A stretch of 64,000 bases of DNA from Meconema thalassinum (taxonomy: Eukaryota; Arthropoda; Insecta; Orthoptera; Tettigoniidae), in NCBI GenBank assembly GCA_946902985.2, contig OX336389.2, positions 1,080,273,788-1,080,337,787 on the forward strand, written 5' to 3'. The position numbers were made by a program, and so were the translations under genes. The notes below the pieces were generated by a model. It ran no database searches. It was not told the DNA's origin and saw nothing but the letters and a program-made list of their open reading frames with translations. Of this stretch, positions 54,472 to 64,000 are shown piece after piece; the first letter of the stretch is position 1; every line of letters starts with the position of its first letter.

Positions 54472-54687
54472 TATTGTTACGGCTGTGAGTTCGTTCCATC
54501 GCTCGCCGCATGAGTCAAAACTGCCCCAGGGCTGGACTGCTCTCCCTCGGTGTATTGCATGCGCGTTACGCAACGGACTGCGAAGTGAGAGGGATGGTCC
54601 AGAATCTTCGTGACACCACCAGCGAAGGAAATGTCGAGAAGCCGTGTGTCCTGGACGATTCTAGAATTTATTGAGTCACCAGCCTGC

Positions 54688-54694
54688 TATATAA
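54688..54694 (+). promoter_or_regulatory. TATA-like box in 5' LTR
   Basis: TATATAA within CTGCTATATAAGCAG, in the first third of the LTR; the same box is at 60499-60505 in the 3' LTR. Initiation would be expected roughly 30 bp downstream, around 54720. Confidence 0.7.
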
Positions 54695-55064
54695 GCAGCT
54701 TCAGCAGTGAGGGGACCGAGTTTTCTGTTGTTGTGTTTTACGAGCTAGTGCGAGTGATTATCTTGTGCGACAGAAGTGTGGTGACGTAGTGCTGTGCGAG
54801 TTACGAAATCCAGTGACATTGTTTCTCCAGCTTGTGGACAGCGAAATAGCCTGCAGCAAGTGATCGTAAGTAATTGTGGTCGGTGAACATAAAGGAGAGG
54901 AGCAGGTAGTTTCTGTCAAGGCCACCGTACTCATTAGGACGGATTAACTTCTGTGATCTGTTGACAAGTGGAAGGGCCAAGAGCGCTCAAGGAAGAGACT
55001 TGAGGAAACTGGAGTAAGGCTCCTAATTGCTTGTATTTGCTGATTAGTGTAATTTTCTGGCCAC

Positions 55065-55070
55065 AATAAA
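55065..55070 (+). promoter_or_regulatory. AATAAA polyadenylation signal in LTR
   Basis: AATAAA in CCACAATAAAGTTAATT; the counterpart that would act on the transcript is at 60876-60881 in the 3' LTR. Confidence 0.65.
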
Positions 55071-55174
55071 GTTAATTATTTCTTTGAACAGTAATTGGTA
55101 TTGTGCTTCCTACCCACCGTAATCCAGTTAACAAAAAGTGCCACTAGGGGGGGGGGGGGGTGGCACGTAACAAC

Positions 55175-55192
55175 TGGTGTCAGAAGCCGGAT
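55175..55192 (+). other. primer-binding site
   Basis: TGGTGTCAGAAGCCGG begins two bases after the LTR. The TGGTGTCAG start is complementary to the CTGACACCA end typical of leucine tRNAs; other tRNAs cannot be excluded without a local tRNA set. Confidence 0.75.
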
Positions 55193-55267
55193 TACGAACT
55201 CAAGCACAACACCTGACGGTCCTGGTTTCAAAACCCGAGCAGGTCATTTTCTCTAATTTTCCTGTGA

Positions 55268-58200
55268 GTGCATGCCCTTTACAAGGCAAACAACAAAAAT
55301 GGAGGCGCAATTGGCAGCATTGCTAGAAAAGTTAATGGCATAGAAGACGGCCAGAAGAATTTAACCAAGGACCTAACTGCCAAATTAGAAGACGGCCAGA
55401 ATAAGCTAGAAGACGGCCAGAAGAAGATGGAAGACGGTCAAAATAAGTTAGCGGAGGACCTGAAGAAGATGGAAGACAGCCAGAAAAGTTTAGCCGAGGA
55501 CCTAACTTCCAAATTAGAAGACGGTCAGAATAAGCTAGCAGAGGACCTAACCGCCAAATTTCTGGATGGCCAGAAAAATCTGGAAGAGTGTCTGCTGACG
55601 AAATTACAGGAAAGTCAAAAGAAATTGGAACAGGGTCTGCATCAAGAAGTCAACACCGTCTGCCAGGGCCTACGTGAGGAAGTCACAGCAGTAGAAAAGA
55701 AGTTCGACGCCTTACAAGAGGAAGTTGCCGAACTGCGCCAACGCCCACTGACGGGGATGGAAGCGAGATTCAACGCTCTTCAAGAGGAAGTTGCCGAGCT
55801 GCGCCGACGCCCGCCCACAGGTACACCGGGAATATCAGGAACGGGACAGAGCAGAGTGACGCCCCCAACCTTCGACGGAAAGGTCCCGTGGAGCACCTAT
55901 TTACGTCAGTTCGAGGCAGCCTGTTCAATAAACAACTGGAACAGCGCGGAAAAAGCTACAGCCCTCATTGTAGCGCTGAGAGGGGACGCCCTTAACGTCC
56001 TTCAGGCCATCCCGACTGGATCCCAGGACTACGCTTCACTAATCGCTCATATGGAGTCCCGATTTGGAGATAGCCATCTTCAACAGGCCTACCAGATGCA
56101 GCTCCGGACCCGGGTACAAAAGAACGCGGAAACCCTGCAGGAGTTCGAGATGGACATCGCACGTCTCGTAAGGCTCGCCTACCCAACAGCGCCGGCCGAC
56201 TTTCTGGAGCAGATAGTGACGCAGACCTTCACCGACGGGCTACGGGACTCGGACACTCAACAGACGCTGCGACTCGCGCGCAATAAGACCCTGGCAGATG
56301 CGCTGAGCAACGCACTTGAGTTCGAGACGGCAAAACAGGCATCTAGAATGCACGCGCGGGTGCGTCAAGTGGACGTCGACGAACCAGTAAAAACCAACGA
56401 GACCAAGCCCCTGGCCGACGAATTGATGGAGGTGCTAAGCCGTTTCTTCGACAGTCGCGCCAGTACCACCAACAAAAACGTAGCCGAAGATCATCCGGAG
56501 AGGCAGCCCGGAAGAGGACTACCGACCTGCTGGACCTGCCGTAAGAGAGGCCACCTGAGCAAGGACTGCGGTGATCGCCGCCGCCAAGGGTTTCCGTCGG
56601 GACAGTCAGTCGTAGGGAAACCGCGCGGCCCAGGAAAGCAAGTATCAGCCAGCCTTGGGGGGCAAATGTTGGCTTGTGACAGTCGTCAAGCCCCAGCAGT
56701 CCAAGTGCGTGTGACGAAGTTACGGAGGGACAATAGCAGCCTGATGGTCGACGGAGTCGTCAACGGAGTGAGCTGGCCCATGCTGATCGACACGGGAGCG
56801 TCGAGGACCATCGTCAATCCCACCGTGATCCCGAAGTGGAGAGTGCAACCCACACAAAGGAACCTCCAGCTAATAACTGCGACCGGAGAGACCGCACCGG
56901 TACATGGCGAAGCATCACTGGAGTTCGTCATTGGTCGACGGGCGATAAAGCATCCAGTGCTTGTGGCTGACGTATCAAATGAAGTGATCATCGGACTGGA
57001 CTTCCTGGACCAGAACAACATCATCTTGGATCTGAGTACCAACACTCTGCACTTCGGAGGTGAGGAACTTGCTTTGCAACCTGCGCACGAGTCCATCACC
57101 GCACGACGAGTAAGGCTGAGAGAAGACGTCATCGTTCCCGCCAGGACGGAGGTCAGCGCTGCCGTAATTGTCGACGGAACTGCTGAGGGAGTGGCGGCTG
57201 TCATCGAGCCAAAATATGAGGACATCCAGACAAAAGGATTGCTAGTTGCCAAGACCCTCATCAACACGACGCCTCGGCCGTACGTCCGCCTGTCCAACCT
57301 GAACGACTACGATATTACGGTTCACCGGGACACCAACCTAGGAGTCTGCGAGCCCGTTACCTGGATTGGCCGCATCACAGAAACGACGGACGGACACCTG
57401 CAGACGGACAACCGAAGAAGACGCGCCCTGCCAGAAGAACTACAGAAGCTGTACCAAGGATCCCAGGACCATTTAGACGAAGAGCAATCACGCCAACTTC
57501 AGGACCTGCTACGCGAATTCCAGGATGTCTTCTCCGTGGGGAGTAAAGACTTCGGCAGGACAAGCTTGATCCAGCACAGAATCGACGTTGGGGACAGCGC
57601 ACCGATTAGGGCCCCATTCCGACGTGTCCCGCTCGCCAAGCAAGCCGAAGTCGACCGGATGGTAGAAGAGATGAAGGAACAAGGGGTGATCGAGCCATTA
57701 CATAGTCCTTGGAGTTCTCCGGTCGTGCTTGTGAAGAAGAAGGACGGTTCCACCAGGTTCTGCGTGGACTACAGGCGGGTGAACGACGTCACGAAGAAGG
57801 ACAGCTACACTCTACCCCGGATCGACGACACGCTGGACACCATATCAGGGTCAAGATGGTTCTCCACCTTGGATTTGAAGAGTGGCTACTGGCAGGTGGA
57901 GGTCCACCCTAAGGACCGCGAGAAAACGGCGTTCTCTGTGGGCAGCGGGCTCTGGCAGTTCACCGTCATGCCATTCGGTCTGTGCAACGCCCCTGCGACC
58001 TTCGAAAGGCTAATGGAGTCCATTCTGAGGGGACTACACTGGAAGACCTGCCTGGTCTACCTAGACGACGTCATCGTTCTGGGGAGAAGCTTCGAGGAGC
58101 ACTACAGCAACCTGAAGGAGATCTTGTTGAAGCTACGGGCTGCCCAGCTGAAGTTGAGCCCCAAGAAGTGTCAGCTCTTCCAGAAGCGGGTCCAGTACCT

Positions 58201-58768
58201 TGGGCATATCGTCTCCGAGGAAGGGGTGCGCACCGACCCAGAGAAGACCGCAGCTGTGAGGGAGTGGCCAGTTCCGAAGGACAAGTCCCAACTACGAAGC
58301 TTCCTGGGACTCTGCACTTATTACCGTCGCTTCGTGAAAGGATTCGCCGACATCGCCAAACCTTTACATCGACTGACTGAGAAGGACCAACTCTTCACGT
58401 GGACAGCAGAATGCCACAGTGCCTTCGAACAACTCAAGCAGGCTCTTTGCACCGCGCCTATTCTGGCCTACCCCAGACCTGGAACAAGGTTCATCGTCGA
58501 TACCGATGCCAGCGACTTTGGCATAGGGGGGATCCTGTCGCAAGTTGTGGACGGCGAGGAGAGAGTAGTGGCCTACTTCAGCAAGGCCTTGTCAAAGCCA
58601 GAAAGGAACTACTGCGTCACCAGGAAGGAGCTGCTCGCCATCGTGAAGACCATTGAACACTTCCACAAGTATCTGTACGGGCAAGAATTTCTCATCAGAA
58701 CCGACCATGCATCCCTGCGGTGGCTCCTGAACTTCAACAGCCCGAGGGTCAACTCGCGCGGTGGTTAG
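55268..58768 (+). pseudogene. gag-pol polyprotein: Gag, protease, RT, RNase H (broken at both ends)
   Basis: Long frame of 1166 codons. Residues 25-125 are a charged coiled coil of heptads of the KLEDGQN and KLAEDLT type. A Gag core follows, then the nucleic-acid-binding knuckle C421-C424-H429-C434, protease LIDTGAS (D508), and RT with D869 and YLDD 931-934. RNase H starts with VDTDASD near 1077-1083. The frame begins at a GTG; the nearest upstream-type ATG (55299) is in another frame and stops after 14 codons at 55341, and the first ATG in the long frame is codon 54 (55427). So the Gag start seems shifted by an indel near 55335-55345. The frame ends early at 58766-58768 after a one-base shift near 58742 within RNase H. 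Confidence 0.93.
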
Positions 58769-60248
58769 AGAGGCTTCAACAGTACAACTTTTAGATTCAG
58801 CACAGGAAAGGCCAACTGCATTCTAACGCCGACGCCCTGTCACGAAGACCGTGCCCCGAAGACTGCACCTTCTGTGCCCGAAGGAGGAGAACACCAGGAT
58901 ACAGTGCCGAAGGACTACCGTGGAACTTCAAGGGAGCTGGAGCCCCGAATCTTTCACGCGGGCGCAAGCAGAAGATGATGACCTGGGACTGATAGCCGAA
59001 TGGAAGAGGGCCAGTGTCCCCAGACCCGGGTGGAACATTGTGAGTGACTGCAGCCCAAAGTTTAAGTCCTACAGGGCGCAGTGGGACTCGCTGATTGTAA
59101 GGGATGGCCTCATCTGCCGTACCTGGGAGAGCACCGACGGGAAGACATCTCGGGAACAAGTCGTCGTTCCAAAGGCTATGACGGAGGAAGTCCTGAAGGA
59201 GGTTCATGGAGGATCATCTGGTGGACACCTAGGGATAAAGAAGACCCTGGAGAAGCTGAGAGAGCGGTTCTACTGGATCGGATGCCGAACAGACGTGGAG
59301 AACCACTGCGCGAGGTGCCACGATTGCGCAGCCAGCAAGGGCCCAGGACGAAGACGACGGGGTCCACTGAAGACCTACAACGTGGGCGGCCCCATGGAGA
59401 GAGTGGCCATCGATGTTGCTGGGCCATTCCAGTTAAGCGAGGCAGGGAACCGCTACATATTATTCGTCAGCGACTACTTTACCAAATGGCCGGAGGCGTA
59501 TGCGCTCCCTAACCAAGAAGCCGCGACGATTGCAGAGACCCTGGTGAAGGAATTCGTCAGCCGGTACGGAGTACCCCTGGAGCTGCACTCCGACCAAGGG
59601 AGGAACTTCGAGTCGCAGGTGTTCCAGAACCTATGCCAGCTGCTGGGAATCCGGAAGACAAGGACAACGCCACTACACCCTCAGTCCGACGGGATGGTAG
59701 AGCGATTCAATCGCACCATCGAGAACCATCTTCGAATAGTCGTCAGCGAGCACCAGAGGGATTGGGACAAACATCTTCCACTATTTCTCCTGGCCTACCG
59801 CGCCGCCGTGCATGAAGCCACCGGGTGCACACCAGCCCGGGCCATGTTTGGGAGGGAGCTCCGTCTACCTGTTGATCTTGCCTTTGGCCGACCTGGGAAT
59901 GATCCGATCCTGGTAAGCCAGTATTGTCAAGAACTGGTTGACCAACTGGAGGACGTGCACGCGTTCGCGAGGAGGAAACTGCGGATTGAGACCGACCGAA
60001 TGAAGACCCGATACGACCAGCAGACGGATGCCGGCGGATTCCACGAGGACGACCTGGTCTGGCTCTTCAACCCATTACGGAAGAAAGGCCTGTCACCCAA
60101 ACTGCAGAAGTCCCGGGAGGGCCCGTACCGAGTCGTGAAACGGATCAACGATGTCGTCTACAGGATCCAGCGGAGCCCGAGGGCGAAGATGAAGATCGTG
60201 CATCGAGATCGCCTGGAAGCCTACGGAGGGACACAGACGGACCAATGA
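58744..60248 (+). pseudogene. pol C-terminal part: RNase H end and integrase
   Basis: RNase H sequence resumes in a second frame at 58744, hits an in-frame TAG at 58792-58794, and shifts again near 58870-58885 into the 465-codon integrase frame (58851-60248). Numbering there: zinc-binding H119, H126, C156, C159; catalytic D188 (AIDVAGPF), D248 (HSDQG) and E284 (GMVERFNRT), a proper DD35E spacing; GPY module from G424. No chromodomain follows. The integrase core itself looks intact, but it is cut off from the rest of pol by two shifts and one stop. Each lesion is a single base, so sequencing error is possible for some. Confidence 0.92.
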
Positions 60249-60272
60249 TTGATCGGGACGATCAGCCTTTTT

Positions 60273-60285
60273 AGGAAGGGGGTGG
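60273..60285 (+). other. polypurine tract
   Basis: AGGAAGGGGGTGG directly before the 3' LTR, the plus-strand priming site of LTR elements. Confidence 0.85.
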
Positions 60286-60984
60286 TGTTACGGCTGTGAG
60301 TTCGTTTCATCGCTCGCTGCATGAGTCAAAACTGCCCCAGGACTGGACTGCTCTCCCTCGGTGTATTGCATGCGCGTTACGCAACGGACTGCGAAGTGAG
60401 AGGGATGATCCAGAATCTTCGTGACACCACCAGCGAAGGAAATGTCGAGAAGCCGTGTGTCCTGGACGATTCTAGAATTTATTGAGTCACCAGCCTGCTA
60501 TATAAGCAGCTTCAACAGTGAGGGGACCGAGTTTTCTGTTGTTGTGTTTTACGAGCTAGTGCGAGCGATTATCTTGTGCGACAGAAGTGTGGTGACGTAG
60601 TGCTGTGCGAGTTACGAAATCCAGTGACATTGTTTCTCCAGCTTGTGGACAGCGAAATAGCCTGCAGCAAGTGATCGTAAGTAATTGTGGTCGGTGAACA
60701 TAAAGGAGAGGAGCAGGTAGTTTCTGTCAAGTCCACCGTACTCATTAGGACGGATTAACTTCTGTGATCTGTTGACAAGTGGAAGGGCCAAGAGCGCTCA
60801 AGGAAGAGACTTGAGGAAACTGGAGTAAGGCTCCTAATTGCTTGTATTTGCTGATTAGTGTAATTTTCTGGCCACAATAAAGTTAATTATTTCTTTGAAC
60901 AGTAATTGGTGCTGTGCTTCCTACCCACCGTAATCCAGTTAACAAAAAGTGCCACTAGGGGGGGGGGGGGGGTGCCACGTAACA
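60286..60984 (+). repeat. 3' LTR
   Basis: 699 bp, same ends as the 5' LTR, with a run of 15 G at 60958-60972. Differences from the 5' LTR are scattered and mostly transitions. Confidence 0.97.
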
Positions 60985-61121
60985 GTATATAATTTGCAGG
61001 ATGTCATACATCTTTCCGCTGTGTTGTTCGGAGTTGTGATTTTCTGGTCACCTCTGCAATATACAGTTGATCCACAGCACGTCTGTAGATATGAGGAACA
61101 TTGTTGGTGTATTTCTGTAGT

Positions 61122-61152
<31 letters not shown>

Positions 61153-61567
61153 TCGTATGGCTTTTAGTGCCGGGAGTGTCCGAGGACATGTTCGGCTCGC
61201 CTGAGCCTGCAGCTGCTTCCAGCGGACACCCTAAAGGGTGAGCTACAAGTTCCGTTCAATTTCAAGTAGTTCCAACTTTCGCCTCCAGATATCAATGATA
61301 CCTAGTGGCGAACGTTGGAACTTTGATAGAGCGTTCTGATGAAATCTAACCTAACAAATTTTGCTTTACACAAGTTTAGTCTGTGAAAGGATCTTTTACA
61401 TGCCATAAATCTATGACATGGGACCGCCGGCTTTACTTCCCCTCCGAAGGAAGACATACTGAAGGATTTTAACGCTCTTAAAAAATCCGACGACTTTGGC
61501 CGGGTTTGAACCCGCTATCTTGGGCACAGCAGTTCAGCATGCTACCGACTACGCCACTGAAGCCGCA
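61122..61567 (-). mobile_element. SINE-E with (TAAA)n tail and 11-bp target duplication
   Basis: On minus: head CGGCTTCAGTGGCGTAGTCG, B box GGGTTCAAACCCGG near 61507, a body with TTACATGCC/GACATGGGACC-type segments, then the 3' block shared with the mosaic SINE at 16915, ending in (TAAA)n (plus 61122-61153). ATTTCTGTAGT at 61111-61121 and ATTTTTGTAGT at 61568-61578 flank it with one mismatch. Confidence 0.85.
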
Positions 61568-61578
61568 ATTTTTGTAGT

Positions 61579-64000
61579 AGCAATGACAGAGTTCGCGCCC
61601 ACCTGTTCGTCATTTCAAAATAAATAGTTTATATTGTGACCGTTTAGTTGATGTCAACAACCACGATGACTCAACTAACGACACATAAATCAAATAAAAA
61701 GTACCGTGAGGATCAGGTGACCTTCCATAAAGGCTAAAGCGGCACGAGAGTCCGTAGTCCACAGGGATCGTGGTACATGGTGACGATGGTCATAGACCGC
61801 CTAAGGAAAGGTTCACCTTAAAACTAGACTGAGAAAATAAACATCCAGACTCATGTAAAACACCGTGAAAATTTATTAAAATTCACAAGCCCCTAGCCTA
61901 GTTCGGAGGGTTATAATCGGCTAGTCCGCAAGTTAATAAATAAACAAAGATAAAGAACAGGTCTCCTACCTGAGAAGTTACTGAAAACCCTCGCGAAAGA
62001 TCTAACTCACAATGATAAAGCAACAACAGCAACGCTAGGAATATGGTACGACGCAAGTCCCTAGTTCAAGTTACAAGATCAAGCTAATATCTGAATTTAC
62101 ATTTAACAGGGTAGCAAAACAAATCTAGGTTAGGATGGTACCATTTCGACATTTAAATTTAACATTAATTCAACTAGCTAAGTCCTATCAATTAACAAAA
62201 TTTACGGCGATGACGTCCGTAAAAGAAAACAATTACATCCAAAAGCTAAGTGTACAGCCATGAAAAACAAACAATTTAATTATGCTTAAGAACTATGTGC
62301 TAACAGCACACAATAAAGTAACATGTAGGGTTTAATACACTTGACATCATAAATTAATAACGAAATAGACACAGTAGTTTTATTAAAAATTCCTGCCTGC
62401 ACCTTGGTTTACTCTTTGTAAACCATAGTCATCTAATGTGTATAGTTACGGTGACGAATGCGCAGTTGAGACCACGTCTGACATCGCATGGCCTGAGCTC
62501 CACAAGCTACGAACTCTAGGTTCGCACATGCTTCAGGTCGCTACAAAAATGTCAACTGTCCTAGTCATTTCCTCACAAGGAAATTATCTTCAACTGCACG
62601 GCTATGTCAACAGTTCCAGAATGCAAAGAACAAAGTTAGATAGAAAGAATCGTTAGTTAGGCTTGTTTTACAACAATTATGCATTTTATTATTAGAATGT
62701 CGGTTTATAGGTTTATCGTAGGTTTATGGCGAATAACATTGACATTAGCCTGGGCACGGAGTGTCTCCAACTGAGATCATTCTCCACCAAAAAGCCTCGA
62801 CTTAACAGTCGGAATATAATCAACGAGTATAACAACTCGGACACACAATAACACGGGTTACCAGCGGCGCTAAGCTCGCGTTCAATAACTCTGGGATAGG
62901 CCTGTACAACAGTTACCTTCCATATAACATCTGGTCAACGGGATCATCCCCGGACAAAGCATACAATAACATCCTGCTATAACAGGGTAGACTTCACCAT
63001 CCTATAGAAAACCTTACATAACTGTACCTGTCATACGACAATACACGCAACAGAGCGTTAAACTAACAAAAACCGATCCATAAAACAAGTGATCAAATAC
63101 AAGAGTGGAAACTGATTTCCATAAGCAAAATAGCAATGAAAGGAAAAGCGAATACAAATTGTACTCTGTCCTCGTCTATAGTAGTTTTGTCTCACAATAA
63201 AGCAGGCGTGCTCTAGGTCACTGGGTTACATAACCAGTTTATTCAAGGCCGGCGATTTAATCAATACAAAACCTGCACTTGGCCGGTACATAAAAAATTT
63301 TACCATAGGTTACGGATCTCTACAGAGTCCGTGTATCAAACGCACGCTATAAATCTGAGTATATTAATACACTTCTGTCTTTCTACCAAAGACGTCTAAA
63401 TGAAAGTAAACTTACAATAACTGAAGCTCTTTGCTTTAAAAATGCAACTCAGTAGTTGCTAGAACATCAAATAAAAACGTGTCTCACACGACACAAGAAA
63501 AATATGATAAATGTGGCACAGATTCACACACTAGATCTGCTTAATGATACGTTGGGAACCGCGTTCGATGCTAGGCAACGAAACATTCCTTCTAGTTGTT
63601 AGGTTCAAACATGACCAAGAATAGCTTCTGAGCTTATTCAAAATGAAATATAATGCATTTACAAACTGGTAGTTACTGTCGACTACCTAAATGATACGAC
63701 CGTTCTAACGACAGTCAGGGGTGTAACAAAGGATGGCTGCGAAGAATGCAGTCAATTAATAACCAAGGCATCTGATTGCCATAACTACAGTCAGCAAAGA
63801 CTTGAAAATTACCCCAAGTAGGGTTGAACAAAATAGCCTCAAAATGACTACGATCAGGTTCAGCAAAAAGGTAGGCATTGACGTTCCACGACGTTCACCA
63901 AGCTGCACCAGGGCTGACCAAAATGTCTGACCCCAAGGGTGTCTCACTCTAAACTGAAATAAATGACATCTAACTAATCTAGTTACATCCCTACCTAGAA
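61579..64000. other. no recognisable feature
   Basis: 2.4 kb of AT-rich DNA without SINEs or domain-bearing frames. Short frames at 62438-62656 (plus) and 63756-63947 (minus) look like chance. It could be the flank of a large element continuing outside the window. Confidence 0.4.

Larger units (their letters stand above)
54475..55172 (+). repeat. 5' LTR
   Basis: 698 bp, TGTTACG to CGTAACA. Contains a TATA-like box, an AATAAA signal and a run of 14 G (55147-55160) close to its end. Compared with the 3' LTR I count ten substitutions and one extra G. Confidence 0.97.
54475..60984 (+). mobile_element. Ty3-type LTR retrotransposon, structurally complete
   Basis: 6.5 kb element: LTR, primer-binding site, gag-pol, polypurine tract, LTR. 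The 4-bp target duplication GTAT lies at 54471-54474 and 60985-60988. LTR ends carry the inverted TGTTACG/CGTAACA. Domain order is CCHC knuckle, protease, RT, RNase H, integrase, which defines the Ty3 group. No envelope-like frame exists: pol ends 25 bp before the polypurine tract. The LTRs differ at about 10 of 698 positions, so the insertion is fairly recent, yet the coding part is broken in several places. Confidence 0.97.

Noticed and set aside
56686..57297. 203-codon frame on minus inside gag-pol
   Set aside because: It is the antisense shadow of the protease region, in a high-GC open area.
60249..60285. Envelope gene downstream of pol
   Set aside because: Only 25 bp lie between the pol stop and the polypurine tract, so no third frame exists.

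Overview
This window reads as eukaryotic nuclear DNA from an arthropod, most likely an insect with a large repeat-rich genome. The grounds are dense tRNA-derived SINEs, a Ty3-type LTR retrotransposon, mariner, Tc1 and hAT relics, a Penelope-like relic, two kinds of LINE, and no host gene that I can recognise. Species cannot be told from the sequence. There are no bacterial operons, rRNA genes, CRISPR arrays or convincing stand-alone tRNA genes; every tRNA-like stretch seen looks like a SINE head.

Local repeat names used below. SINE-A: about 350-420 bp, two B-box-like motifs, (CAA)n tail, by far the commonest. SINE-B: copies at 2378 and 51963. SINE-C: 4744, 13361 and 41383. SINE-D: 1693, 18709, 27831, 40423 and 48683. 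SINE-E: 32582 and 61122. SINE-F: 23160, 47166 and 53962. SINE-G: 43133. SINE-H: 12723. SINE-J: 20480. Rep-M: a 150-bp module at 14427, 28170, 33670, 42990 and, as an inverted pair, 51784.

Layout. 1-5 kb: a duplicated 400-bp block, a GAATATTC palindrome cluster and SINEs. 5.6-9.9 kb: a very AT-rich stretch holding one exon-like ORF (7878-8210, minus). 10-23 kb: SINEs, a 128-bp minisatellite and a strongly structured stem-loop region. 23.4-25.3 kb: two neighbouring DNA transposon relics (mariner with 189-bp inverted ends, then Tc1). 26.4-27.3 kb: a degenerate Penelope-like element (RT YVDD segment plus GIY-YIG endonuclease). 30-36 kb: interleaved direct and inverted repeats, including a 174-bp near-perfect inverted pair around a hammerhead-like motif. 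36.1-37.6 kb: a LINE with a (GAT)n tail, on minus. 39.9-43.4 kb: a pile of nested insertions (Tc1 fragments, a CR1/L2-like LINE split by a SINE, a hAT MITE, and a second hammerhead-like motif beside Rep-M). 45.5-46.9 kb: direct repeats around a DDE transposase scrap. 54.5-61.0 kb: a structurally complete Ty3-type element with 4-bp target duplication and LTRs about 1.4 percent apart, but with broken coding frames. 61.1-61.6 kb: another SINE; beyond this I recognise nothing.

Nothing here works together as a pathway. The coherent story is nested transposition: at least six SINE insertions carry target duplications of 11-19 bp, which fits target-primed retroposition and gives relative ages. The observations most worth following are the two hammerhead-like motifs tied to Rep-M, the central SINE core shared by families with different heads and tails, and the mosaic SINE at 16.9 kb. 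Repeat boundaries were read by eye and are accurate to roughly 5-15 bases unless a target duplication fixes them.
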